A program made the translations under genes and the position numbers. The notes below the pieces were generated by a model, which was not told where the DNA came from, did not search any database, and saw only the letters and a list, made by a program, of their open reading frames with translations. 64,000 nt of DNA from Bacteroides fragilis (lineage in GTDB: Bacteria > Bacteroidota > Bacteroidia > Bacteroidales > Bacteroidaceae): assembly GCF_019583405.1 (NCBI RefSeq), contig NZ_SZUU01000007.1:186001-250000 (forward strand), written 5' to 3'. Positions 44,207 through 53,010 of this stretch are shown here, one piece after another. Each line of letters starts with the position of its first letter. Position 1 is the stretch's first letter.

Positions 44207-45403
44207 TTATTTATCCAAGATAGCCATTGTATCAGACGCAATCAGCAATTCTTCGTCCGTAGGGATCACCACTACCTTCACTCTTGAGTCATCAGCTGAG
44301 ATAATGGCCTCTTCACCACGAACCTTATTCTTTTCCGGATCGAGTTTCACACCCAGGAATTCCAGCCCTTCACAAACACCGGCACGGCAAGTCGCCTGAT
44401 TTTCACCAACACCGCCTGTGAACAGGATAACATCAACACCACCCAAGGCAGCGGCATACGCACCAATATATTTCTTGATGCGATAGAAGTACATCCGTTC
44501 AGTCAGGATAGCCTGCGGATCACCTTTGGCAACGGCAGCTTCCAAGTCACGCATATCGCTTGAGCCGTTCATCATACCGGCTACACCACTTTTCTTATTC
44601 AGCAGGTTAGAGATACCTGTAGTAGTCAGACCCTCTTTATCCATAATGAATGTAACGGCTCCGGCATCAATATCACCAGAACGGGTACCCATCATCAATC
44701 CTTCCAACGGTGTCAGTCCCATAGAAGTATCGATACACTTACCATCTTTAATAGCAGCAATCGAACCACCATTACCGATATGGCAAGTAATCAATTTCAA
44801 ACCTTCCGGTTTAATTCCCAGGTATTCGCATACACGCTGAGAAACATAACGGTGAGAAGTTCCGTGGAAACCATAACGGCGCACACCATACTTCTTGTAC
44901 AATTCGTAAGGGATAGCATACAGATATGCATGCTCCGGCATAGTCTGGTGAAATGCAGTATCGAATACACCAATTTGCGGAACATTCGGCAGAATAGCTG
45001 TAATGGCGTCAACTCCTTTCAGGTTAGCAGGATTGTGGAGAGGTGCCAGATCATTGCAGGCAGCGAAAGCTTCAAGCACTTCTTTAGTCAGTAATACTGA
45101 TTTACTGAAGCGTTCACCTCCGTGCACCATACGATGACCTACGGCATTGATTTCTTCGAGTGATTTGATAGCGCCATATTCGGGACTTACCAGTGTATTC
45201 AAGATGAATTCCACACCTACGGTATGTTCTGGAATATCCTTCTCCAAAATTTTCTTTTCACCATTCGGCAAAGTCAATTTCAGGAATGAATCTTTCAAAC
45301 CGATCTTTTCGATCCCCCCCTGAGCAATCACTTCTTTGCTGTCCATATCGAACAGCTTGTATTTGATAGATGAACTACCACAGTTCAACACTAAAACTTT
45401 CAT
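44207..45403 (-). CDS. ackA: Acetate kinase
   Basis: 398 residues. VLNCGSSSIKYKLFD at the start, VGHRMVHGGERF, YGFHGTSHRYV and FTGGVGENQ are the diagnostic motifs. It makes ATP and acetate from acetyl phosphate, a main fermentation end step. It follows pta by 18 bases. Confidence 0.97.
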   Translation of the reverse strand: MKVLVLNCGSSSIKYKLFDMDSKEVIAQGGIEKIGLKDSFLKLTLPNGEKKILEKDIPEHTVGVEFILNTLVSPEYGAIKSLEEINAVGHRMVHGGERFSKSVLLTKEVLEAFAACNDLAPLHNPANLKGVDAITAILPNVPQIGVFDTAFHQTMPEHAYLYAIPYELYKKYGVRRYGFHGTSHRYVSQRVCEYLGIKPEGLKLITCHIGNGGSIAAIKDGKCIDTSMGLTPLEGLMMGTRSGDIDAGAVTFIMDKEGLTTTGISNLLNKKSGVAGMMNGSSDMRDLEAAVAKGDPQAILTERMYFYRIKKYIGAYAAALGGVDVILFTGGVGENQATCRAGVCEGLEFLGVKLDPEKNKVRGEEAIISADDSRVKVVVIPTDEELLIASDTMAILDK

Positions 45404-45421
45404 ATCTGATTTTCGATTTAA

Positions 45422-46441
45422 TTATTTACCATTCTTTGCAGCAATCGCCTGATTGGCTGTGATTGCAATCATTCTGTATACGTCTTCAATAGAACATCCG
45501 CGTGAAAGATCGTTTACCGGGCGGGCAATACCCTGAAGAATCGGGCCTACCGCATCGGCATGTCCCAAACGCTGCACCAGTTTATAAGAAATATTACCAA
45601 CTTCCAGACTCGGCACAATCAGCACATTTGCCTCACCGGCAACCGGAGAACCGGGAGCCTTGCTCGCACCTACCGAAGGAACCAAAGCGGCATCCGCCTG
45701 CATTTCACCATCGATATTCAAATCGGGTGCCATCTCTTTAGCTAATTTCAATGCCTCTACCACCTTGTCCACATTTTCATGCTTTGCCGAACCTTTAGTA
45801 GAGAAACTAAGCATTGCTACTTTCGGGTCAGCTATTCCTGCTACCGCCTGAGCAGTACGCGCTGTACAAACGGCAATCTGTGCCAGTTGTGAAGCGTCCG
45901 GAACCGGAGTGACAGCAACATCCCCCATCACCAGCAGACCATTCTGACCGCATTCCGGTGCATGTGTCAACAGCAGCATAGCACCCGACACACATGTAAT
46001 TCCCGGAGATGTCTTTATAATCTGGAGAGCCGGACGAAGCACATCTCCCGTAGTATTACGGGCACCCGCCAATTGTCCGTCAGCGTCACCGCTTTTAATG
46101 ATCAGACAGCCCAGATACAACGGATCGAGTACCAATTTACGGGCTTCTTCGATAGTCATACCTTTTTTCTTACGGAGTTCGCACAACAATTGCGCATATT
46201 CTTCTTTCTTCGGATGATTCTCAGGATCAATAATAGTGGCCCTGTTGATATTTCCGAGTCCCCATTTGGCAGCGGCAGCATTAATTTCTTCCGGATTACC
46301 CAAAAGAATCAAATCTGCAACTTCATCTGTCAAAATCTGATTGGCAGCTTTCAAGGTACGTTCTTCCGTACCTTCGGGAAGGACAATGCGCTGGCGATTA
46401 GCTTGCGCACGCGCAACGATAGAGTTAATTAAATTAAGCAT
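45422..46441 (-). CDS. pta: Phosphate acetyltransferase
   Basis: 339 residues, the short form with only the catalytic domain. IVLPEGTEERTLKAAN at the start and KTSPGITCVSGAMLLL, LSFSTKGSAKHENVDKV and VGPILQGIARPVNDLSRGC in the C-terminal half. It converts acetyl-CoA to acetyl phosphate for ackA. An operator-like repeat overlaps its promoter. Confidence 0.96.
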   Translation of the reverse strand: MLNLINSIVARAQANRQRIVLPEGTEERTLKAANQILTDEVADLILLGNPEEINAAAAKWGLGNINRATIIDPENHPKKEEYAQLLCELRKKKGMTIEEARKLVLDPLYLGCLIIKSGDADGQLAGARNTTGDVLRPALQIIKTSPGITCVSGAMLLLTHAPECGQNGLLVMGDVAVTPVPDASQLAQIAVCTARTAQAVAGIADPKVAMLSFSTKGSAKHENVDKVVEALKLAKEMAPDLNIDGEMQADAALVPSVGASKAPGSPVAGEANVLIVPSLEVGNISYKLVQRLGHADAVGPILQGIARPVNDLSRGCSIEDVYRMIAITANQAIAAKNGK

Positions 46442-46491
46442 AGATATTTAATATTGTATATAAATTCAGTAGGGTGTGTTATTTCACGCCG

Positions 46492-46547
46492 CAAAAGTAC
46501 ACAATATTGCAATATCAACATTGCAATTCGGGGTATTTTTTACCCCG
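46492..46547 (-). promoter_or_regulatory. pta promoter with paired palindromes
   Basis: TACTTTTG on the minus strand (46492-46499). Two identical self-palindromic octamers ATTGCAAT (46506-46513 and 46520-46527) cover the spacer and -33 region. A perfect CGGGGTA/TACCCCG hairpin lies just upstream (46529-46547). This looks like an operator; the regulator is not known. Confidence 0.5.
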
Positions 46548-46574
46548 AACCTGCAATTATTATAATATTTAACA

Positions 46575-48131
46575 CTAACGGATTATTTCCGGAGCTACAC
46601 TCTTGAAACGATCCATACACATTCCTATCGGTGCACCGATATAAGTAGGATCACAAATAAGATATTTTTTACCATCCAGCAAGATGTAGTCACCCGAGAT
46701 TTCTTCGTTGAACCGGACAGCCGAAGCGATATGATTCGGATAGTCGAGCAGCACAGCGTCCAATCCCATCAAGTCTTTCACCAGATTGGAGAACAAGATG
46801 GCACGGTCCTCACAGTCACAAGCCGGATAATAAAAGTTCTCGTCCATGAAGAAAGGCTTTTCATAGCCAAATTGTTCACCATCTGTCTGATATTGAAATG
46901 AATTCTGTACAAAATCAATCAGAATGTTCGCAGCATCCTTCTCTGATTTTCCCTTTATAGCTGTCTGCAAAGACGGGTAAAGGGCACTCTTCAACTCTTT
47001 GCTCATAGGTGTTTTATAGTAGACAGCAACTTCACATTGCGGATAATCTTTATAAAAATCCATCAGGTTCTTATTGACAACCGCATTGATTTGAAGAAGA
47101 GATTTTTCCGAAGGAGACACTGTTTTACCCAACTCTTGCATACCGAACTGTGGCACAGCGTTCAAATCCATACACACCAGATTCTTGGCATTGGCAAAAT
47201 CCTGACTGTAGGTATAAACAGCCATCGAACCACCCTTATCTGCTTCAAACACATAGTACTTGATGCCCTTGAAAGTAATATACGGAACACCGAATATAGT
47301 TCCTGCCGGAGCCACCAACAACTTCAGCTTATCGTTTATTTTAGACAGACGCACCTTATATCCACATTTATTGAGAATAAACATCTGTAAAAAAGCAACA
47401 TCATCTTTCCGGGCAGCACCACACATTTGTACCCCTAACTGCTTAATGAACAGCAAGAATGCCCAGTCGTTCATCCGGTGCTCATTCTTCAAACGGACGC
47501 AATCGTTAATCAATTGCTCATGATCGGCTTTACACAACCGGCTCCAAGCAGCCGCAACTTTACTCTCGCTTGTCCCCCCCAGTACAAAGTCTTCAATAAT
47601 ATCCGTAGCCACCTCAAACTGAGTACCATAAAACTCAATCGCATTGCGACGCACTGAACTTCCGGGTAACGGAGCAGGGATGTCCACCTTTACAGGTGTA
47701 TAAGGTTTACCCGGAACATAAACGCCCGGAGTCGGTTTATCAGTCACTGCCGGCAGATCCGGCTTCTTGACTTCCACATTCACTTTGCCTCCTACGCCCG
47801 GTTTATCGGCTATGGGTATCTTAGGCACTGCCGGCTTGATCTCTACCGGAGCAGGAATCGGCTTTTTTTTATCAAAAAGAGTCGGTTTCACCGGTTCCGG
47901 CCGAGTGGGCATCGAATCCCCCACAGAGGCATTATACTTTTGCCACGCTTCCTTCAGAAATGTGGCAAACTCTTCGTCTGCTTTATTTTTAAAGTCTTTA
48001 TATTCTTTCTGCTGTTTCTTTTGGAAATTATCAAACTCCTTCTGATAGTTCACATCCTGTGCCATAGCAACGGATGGAACCAGAAAGAGTGACGCAAAAA
48101 CGAAAGAAAAGTAATATTTCGTTTTCATCAT
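46575..48131 (-). CDS. Exported protein with a transglutaminase-like C terminus
   Basis: 518 residues. Signal peptide ending at AMAQ, a charged coiled region (about 30-75), a Pro/Lys/Val-rich linker (about 78-160), then a globular part. Near the C terminus PACDCEDRAILFSNLVKDLMG, NHIASAVRF and LICDPTYIGAPIG supply a Cys-His-Asp set as in transglutaminase-like proteases. The role is unknown. It follows two small exported proteins transcribed in the same direction. Confidence 0.7.
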   Translation of the reverse strand: MMKTKYYFSFVFASLFLVPSVAMAQDVNYQKEFDNFQKKQQKEYKDFKNKADEEFATFLKEAWQKYNASVGDSMPTRPEPVKPTLFDKKKPIPAPVEIKPAVPKIPIADKPGVGGKVNVEVKKPDLPAVTDKPTPGVYVPGKPYTPVKVDIPAPLPGSSVRRNAIEFYGTQFEVATDIIEDFVLGGTSESKVAAAWSRLCKADHEQLINDCVRLKNEHRMNDWAFLLFIKQLGVQMCGAARKDDVAFLQMFILNKCGYKVRLSKINDKLKLLVAPAGTIFGVPYITFKGIKYYVFEADKGGSMAVYTYSQDFANAKNLVCMDLNAVPQFGMQELGKTVSPSEKSLLQINAVVNKNLMDFYKDYPQCEVAVYYKTPMSKELKSALYPSLQTAIKGKSEKDAANILIDFVQNSFQYQTDGEQFGYEKPFFMDENFYYPACDCEDRAILFSNLVKDLMGLDAVLLDYPNHIASAVRFNEEISGDYILLDGKKYLICDPTYIGAPIGMCMDRFKSVAPEIIR

Positions 48132-48172
48132 AATAAGTGATTAATGATTAACGGTCAGTAGTTCGGGAACCA

Positions 48173-48970
48173 CTATTTTATAAGTACCATATCATAAAAA
48201 GCACAACGCTGAACTGCGGGAATAGAGTACACCCACTCTAATACATTCTGATAAGTGACCTCTTTAGTAAACGGAATATCCTCTTTAGTTGCCACCATCA
48301 TCATATTTATCTTCTCGCTCTCCTTGTTATGCTGTTTCTCCATACGATAGTCCACAGCATTACTGAAAGGAATCGAATATTCTTTGCCGGCTTTCAACAA
48401 CGTATTGGGTTCGTAACTATTAGGATAAAGCAAAGCTCCCCCATTACTGTCGAACCAGAAAAACTTCAAGTATGAATCCGTACCATGTACAGTCAACTTA
48501 CAGTGAAACACATCCCCCTCACGATAGAGTGTCTCCACTCCTTTCACTTCGAGAGCATACGAACTGTCCGGTTTATCCTCTTTCTGCACCTCGGCATCGA
48601 TGGTTACTACCTTATACAAGCTGCGTGTATTTGTGTCCCAAACCTCTTCTACCTTTTTATTAGTAATATTCACCATTCCTCCGATAGCAAGCACATTCAT
48701 TTGCGAATAAGCTTCGTGAAGTTCCTGTCCGTCTTCCTGGGTAATCTGCCCAAAAACAGACCACACATTCTCCATCACGCCCGCCTTTTGCAAAGCAGCT
48801 TTCTTTGCTTCCATAAAAGCACGCTCTTCCGCCTGCTTCAATGTGATGTCATCGCTGACCTGCCAACGTCCTTGTACACCTTTCACTTTTACGGGTTTCT
48901 GGGCGTAAAGAGCGCTGGCAGCGGTCAATAAAAGTACAGCTAAAATTCCTAATAGCCTGTTTACGTTCAT
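48173..48970 (-). CDS. Exported DUF4384-type protein
   Basis: 265 residues. Signal peptide ending at LYAQ, an LPP20/FlgT-like region with RWQVSDDITLKQAEERAFMEAK, then a C-terminal domain (about 140-235) with YREGDVFHCKLTVHGTDSYLKFFW and LLYPNSYEPNTLLKAGKEY, the DUF4384 pattern. 25 bases after the next gene upstream. Confidence 0.7.
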   Translation of the reverse strand: MNVNRLLGILAVLLLTAASALYAQKPVKVKGVQGRWQVSDDITLKQAEERAFMEAKKAALQKAGVMENVWSVFGQITQEDGQELHEAYSQMNVLAIGGMVNITNKKVEEVWDTNTRSLYKVVTIDAEVQKEDKPDSSYALEVKGVETLYREGDVFHCKLTVHGTDSYLKFFWFDSNGGALLYPNSYEPNTLLKAGKEYSIPFSNAVDYRMEKQHNKESEKINMMMVATKEDIPFTKEVTYQNVLEWVYSIPAVQRCAFYDMVLIK

Positions 48971-48995
48971 TCAGTTTGCCTTTTTATATTAAAAC

Positions 48996-49679
48996 TTACT
49001 GAGCAAGTTTATCCAGTTCTTTAGCCAGTTCCGGTGATTTTTTAGCCAATTCTTCGCTAAGCGCTTTGACAGCAACTTTGTTTGCCGCCTCCAGACTGTA
49101 ACCAATGGTAACCATTACCTCAACATTTTTATTTGGTAATGTCCTGTACACTTCCACCAAAGGAATAGTGCGCCCCAATGTTCCGCTGATAATACTTTTT
49201 CCGGCAGCTACAGCACTCGACAGGCTGGCCGCTTCTTCCTGTCCCATATCGTCATTGGCAACCTTCGATTCAATCAGTTGAGTCACCTTTGTCTGAACCT
49301 GTCCGGCAATGTCAATCTTAGCAGTATTGGTAGCCTGCATGGCTGCAGCCGACTGATTTCCACCAATCACTCTTGATGTGGCAATATACCAGTATGGATT
49401 GCCATTCATATCAATTTCCATCTGTTTTTCCCATGAATTCTCCAGTTGTTTATCCAACGGTAACTTTCCTACCGGAGTTTTGAAGCCTTCTTTTGTCAGT
49501 TCTTTGGCTTGTTTGCGTGCTTCTTTAATAGCTTTTTTCTGCAAATCTTTGTTGATAACTTTTTCGTCTTTCTGAATAGCTTTATAAGCCTTTCCTGTCG
49601 CTTTTTCTTGTGCAAGTGCATTTAAAGAAATCATCATCGTGAGTGTTGCGAAAACACTGATTAACAAACTCTTTTTCAT
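48996..49679 (-). CDS. Exported LPP20-like protein
   Basis: 227 residues. Signal peptide ending at ALAQ, a very Lys/Glu-rich helix (about 35-75), then WYIATSRVIGGNQSAAAMQATNTAKIDIA, an LPP20-like core, and a Lys/Glu-rich C terminus. No lipobox. First of the three-gene exported set with a TATTTTTG box at 49741-49734. Confidence 0.65.
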   Translation of the reverse strand: MKKSLLISVFATLTMMISLNALAQEKATGKAYKAIQKDEKVINKDLQKKAIKEARKQAKELTKEGFKTPVGKLPLDKQLENSWEKQMEIDMNGNPYWYIATSRVIGGNQSAAAMQATNTAKIDIAGQVQTKVTQLIESKVANDDMGQEEAASLSSAVAAGKSIISGTLGRTIPLVEVYRTLPNKNVEVMVTIGYSLEAANKVAVKALSEELAKKSPELAKELDKLAQ

Positions 49680-49823
49680 ACCAATTCTGTTTTTAGTGGT
49701 TAATATTCGTTATGTATGTTCGTTTTTCCTTTGCAAAAATAGGTAAAGTAATCCATTTCGTTTACTTTTTCTTTATTTTTTTGTAATCCCCACTGTTAAA
49801 TAAGAATCTTCATGTCCTATTAG

Positions 49824-49855
49824 TTGCTACCCTAACCTTATTTTTCATAACTTTG
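49824..49855 (+). promoter_or_regulatory. lrgAB promoter
   Basis: TTG at 49824-49826 and TAACTTTG at 49848-49855 with a 21-base spacer, 30 bases before the preferred lrgA start. Confidence 0.6.
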
Positions 49856-49885
49856 CAACGTTTTCAAAAATCAATAGGTAATAGT

Positions 49886-50224
49886 ATGATACGTCAGTGT
49901 GCCATTTTATTTGGCTGTTTGGCTTTGGGTGAATTGATTGTTTATCTCACGGGGATTAAGCTCCCGTCCAGCATCATCGGGATGTTGCTGCTCACCCTCT
50001 TTCTGAAATTAGGTTGGATCAAATTGCATTGGGTGCAGGGAATGTCCGACTTTCTGGTTGCTAATCTTGGTTTTTTCTTTATTCCTCCAGGAGTAGCCCT
50101 GATGTTATATTTCGACATCATCGCGGCACAGTTCTGGCCGATTGTGATAGCTACTTTAGTCAGTACCCTGTTGGTGCTTGTCATCACCGGATGGGTTCAT
50201 CAATTAACACGTAAACTCAAATGA
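49886..50224 (+). CDS. lrgA: CidA/LrgA-family membrane protein
   Basis: 112 residues from MIRQCAILFGCLALGELIVY; the frame opens earlier but that start overlaps the promoter. Four membrane helices, with LPSSIIGMLLLTLFLKLGWIKLHW as signature. A holin-like protein thought to control murein hydrolase activity, or to move small organic acids. It overlaps lrgB by 4 bases. Confidence 0.88.
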   Translation: MIRQCAILFGCLALGELIVYLTGIKLPSSIIGMLLLTLFLKLGWIKLHWVQGMSDFLVANLGFFFIPPGVALMLYFDIIAAQFWPIVIATLVSTLLVLVITGWVHQLTRKLK

Positions 50225-50916
50225 ATTATTTAGAAAACGAATTCTTCTTGCTGGCAATCACTTTCGGAATCTACTTCTTTGCCAAGCTTTTACAGAAAAA
50301 AACAGGAATACTCCTACTCAATCCCATCTTGTTGACTATCGCAGTCATTATCATTTTCCTTAAGTTGGCCAACATCTCCTTTGAGACTTACAACCAGGGA
50401 GGACACCTGATTGAATTCTGGCTAAAACCGGCAGTCGTGGCTCTCGGAGTCCCTCTATACCTGCAACTCGAGACAATAAAAAAGCAACTGCTTCCCATCA
50501 TCTTGTCTCAATTAGCAGGTTGCATCGTAGGTGTTATTTCAGTCGTACTGATAGCCAAGCTGATGGGAGCCTCACAGGAAGTCATTCTGTCACTTGCTCC
50601 TAAATCAGTAACTACTCCGATTGCGATGGAGGTAACCAAAACATTGGGTGGGATTCCGTCCTTGACGGCAGCTGTAGTTGTATGTGTAGGGTTACTCGGT
50701 GCAGTATTAGGTTTCAAAACGATGAAAATCATGCATGTAGGTAGCCCTATCGCACAAGGGCTCTCTATGGGTACGGCTGCTCATGCCGTTGGCACCTCAA
50801 CGGCCATGGACATCAGCAGCAAATATGGTGCTTATGCAAGTCTCGGTCTAACCCTCAACGGCATCTTCACCGCCCTGTTGACCCCAACTATTCTACGATT
50901 ACTAGGAATTCTCTAA
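50221..50916 (+). CDS. lrgB: LrgB/CidB-family membrane protein
   Basis: 231 residues, about seven membrane helices. LAPKSVTTPIAMEV and GTAAHAVGTSTAMDIS are family signatures. Partner of LrgA; antiholin-like or pyruvate/glycolate-type transporter in other bacteria. Confidence 0.92.
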   Translation: MNYLENEFFLLAITFGIYFFAKLLQKKTGILLLNPILLTIAVIIIFLKLANISFETYNQGGHLIEFWLKPAVVALGVPLYLQLETIKKQLLPIILSQLAGCIVGVISVVLIAKLMGASQEVILSLAPKSVTTPIAMEVTKTLGGIPSLTAAVVVCVGLLGAVLGFKTMKIMHVGSPIAQGLSMGTAAHAVGTSTAMDISSKYGAYASLGLTLNGIFTALLTPTILRLLGIL

Positions 50917-50970
50917 CAAAATCACCTTATCTTTGTTATATATAAACAGTTAATAGGAAATAACAACTTT

Positions 50971-51888
50971 ATGATCGCATTCAAAGATATAACGATCCAG
51001 GACAAGGATACCATTACAGCCTACACGATGAATAGTTGCCGTCGCAACTGCGACCTCTCTTTTTCCAACTTATGCAGTTGGCGATTCTTGTATCACACCA
51101 AGTTTGCCATTATCAATAACTTCTTGGTTTTCAAGTTTTGGGCCGGCGGTGAGTTGGCCTATATGATGCCTATTGGCGAAGGCAACCTCAAAGAAGTACT
51201 GAATGAACTTATTGAAGATGCCCGACAGGAGGGTGAATCTTTCTGCATGTTGGGAGTCTGTTCATGTATGCGTGAAGATCTCGAAGCTACAATGCTCGGA
51301 CAGTTTACATTCACAGTCGACCGTGATTATGCCGACTACATCTATTTGCGTACTGATCTCGCAACATTGAAGGGGAAAAAATATCAATCGAAACGAAATC
51401 ATATAAACAAGTTCCGCAATACATATCCTAACTATGAATATGCTCCGATCACCAAAGACCGGATAGAAGAATGCCTGGAGTTAGAGGCCAAATGGTGCAA
51501 AGCCAATGACTGCGACCAACAGGAAGGGACCGGAAATGAGCGGCGTGCCTTGATCTATGCTCTCAATCATTTCGAAGAGTTAGGACTGACGGGCGGTATC
51601 CTGCACGTCAATGGACAGATTGTAGCCTTCACTTTCGGCATGCCGATCAATAAAGAAACTTTCGGTGTACATGTAGAAAAAGCAGATACCAGCATCGATG
51701 GCGCTTATGCCATGATCAATTACGAATTTGCCAATCACATTCCTGAACAATATATTTACATCAACAGAGAAGAAGATTTAGGAATAGAAGGGTTACGCAA
51801 AGCTAAACTTTCGTACCACCCGGAAACTATTTTGGAGAAATATATGGCTTGCCTGAAAGAGCAGCCTGTAGAAATGATAAAATGGTAG
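50971..51888 (+). CDS. DUF2156 (phosphatidylglycerol lysyltransferase-like) protein
   Basis: 305 residues, two GNAT-like halves: YLRTDLATLKGKKYQSKRNHINKFR, then ITKDRIEECLELEAKWCKAN, and a C-terminal DTSIDGAYAMINYEFANHI with INREEDLGIEGLRKAKLSYHP. This matches the DUF2156 family, related to the aminoacyl-transfer domain of MprF; there is no membrane part. It lies 9 bases before a second GNAT gene. Acceptor unknown. Confidence 0.8.
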   Translation: MIAFKDITIQDKDTITAYTMNSCRRNCDLSFSNLCSWRFLYHTKFAIINNFLVFKFWAGGELAYMMPIGEGNLKEVLNELIEDARQEGESFCMLGVCSCMREDLEATMLGQFTFTVDRDYADYIYLRTDLATLKGKKYQSKRNHINKFRNTYPNYEYAPITKDRIEECLELEAKWCKANDCDQQEGTGNERRALIYALNHFEELGLTGGILHVNGQIVAFTFGMPINKETFGVHVEKADTSIDGAYAMINYEFANHIPEQYIYINREEDLGIEGLRKAKLSYHPETILEKYMACLKEQPVEMIKW

Positions 51889-51897
51889 CATAATCAA

Positions 51898-52917
51898 ATG
51901 ATAAAGGAGCAGGTAAAATCATTATGGAAACTTTGTTTCGATGATAGCGAAGCATTCATCGAACTTTATTTCCGGCTTCGTTACAATAACGAAGTCAACT
52001 TAGCCATTCAAAGTGGCGAAGAAGTGATTGCTGCGCTCCAAATGCTCCCTTATCCCATGACATTCTGCAATAAAATAGTACCTACTTCGTATATCTCCGG
52101 TGCGTGTACGCATCCCGATTACCGTGCGAAAGGAGTGATGCGGGAGTTATTATCACAGAGTTTTGCCCGCATGCTCCGTAACGGTGTTCTGTTTAGTACA
52201 TTGATTCCTGCCGAACCCTGGCTATTTGGTTATTACGCCAAAACAGGCTATACTCCCGCTTTCCGTATCTCCCACAAAGTCTTCTCACTTTCAGAGTTGA
52301 CCATTGATCCGGAACCGGATACCATGATTGAAGAAACAACGGAATATCAGGAAGATTATTATCAATATCTGACCGGCAAGCTATCCGAACGTACCTGTTG
52401 TTTGCAACATACGTCTACAGATTTTAAAGTAGTCCTTGCCGATCTTGCCTTGACACAAAATGCCGTTCTCATTGCCCGGAAGGATAATCGAGTAACGGGT
52501 ATAGCTGTTGTCTATAAACACGATGATAGTTCGTATATCAACGAGTTGTTTGCTGACAATGAAGCTGTCCGGGCACAATTACTCTACCGGGCCGGACTAA
52601 GAAACGGCACTGAACGGATTATTCTTCAACTTCCCCCTGTAGAATCCCTGCCAAGTGTCCCATTAGGAATGGCACGCATCATTGATGCCCGGGCAGTTCT
52701 TCAGCTCTATGCAGCTGGTTGTCCCGAAGTGGAAATGAATATCGAACTGACTGACGAACAGCTTTCGGTCAATAACGGCTATTACTATCTCTGCAAAGGA
52801 AAATGTATGACCAGTGAAGTCCGCTTACCCGGAGTACATACCCGAATGACCATTACCGAATTATCGGAAAAGATACTGGGTGAAATGCAACCGTATATGA
52901 GCTTGATGATGAATTAA
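51898..52917 (+). CDS. Two-domain GNAT acetyltransferase (Eis-like layout)
   Basis: 339 residues. An N-terminal GNAT domain (about 1-125) with the acetyl-CoA motif YISGACTHPDYRAKGVMRELL; a middle GNAT-like part; and a C-terminal beta-rich segment starting MARIIDARAVLQLYA, as in sterol-carrier-like tails of Eis proteins. Same unit as the DUF2156 gene. Substrate unknown. Confidence 0.8.
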   Translation: MIKEQVKSLWKLCFDDSEAFIELYFRLRYNNEVNLAIQSGEEVIAALQMLPYPMTFCNKIVPTSYISGACTHPDYRAKGVMRELLSQSFARMLRNGVLFSTLIPAEPWLFGYYAKTGYTPAFRISHKVFSLSELTIDPEPDTMIEETTEYQEDYYQYLTGKLSERTCCLQHTSTDFKVVLADLALTQNAVLIARKDNRVTGIAVVYKHDDSSYINELFADNEAVRAQLLYRAGLRNGTERIILQLPPVESLPSVPLGMARIIDARAVLQLYAAGCPEVEMNIELTDEQLSVNNGYYYLCKGKCMTSEVRLPGVHTRMTITELSEKILGEMQPYMSLMMN

Positions 52918-53010
52918 AGTTCTCCGTTCTTTTCATTATAGATTACGCAAAACACTGACACACAAATATATACTTTTTCGGAAGAACAATTGTCTTAATC
53001 CGGTAAGTTG

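Noticed and set aside
46529..46547. Terminator for the exported-protein gene at 46575
   Set aside because: The palindrome has no U run on the minus strand; a regulatory role at pta seems more likely.
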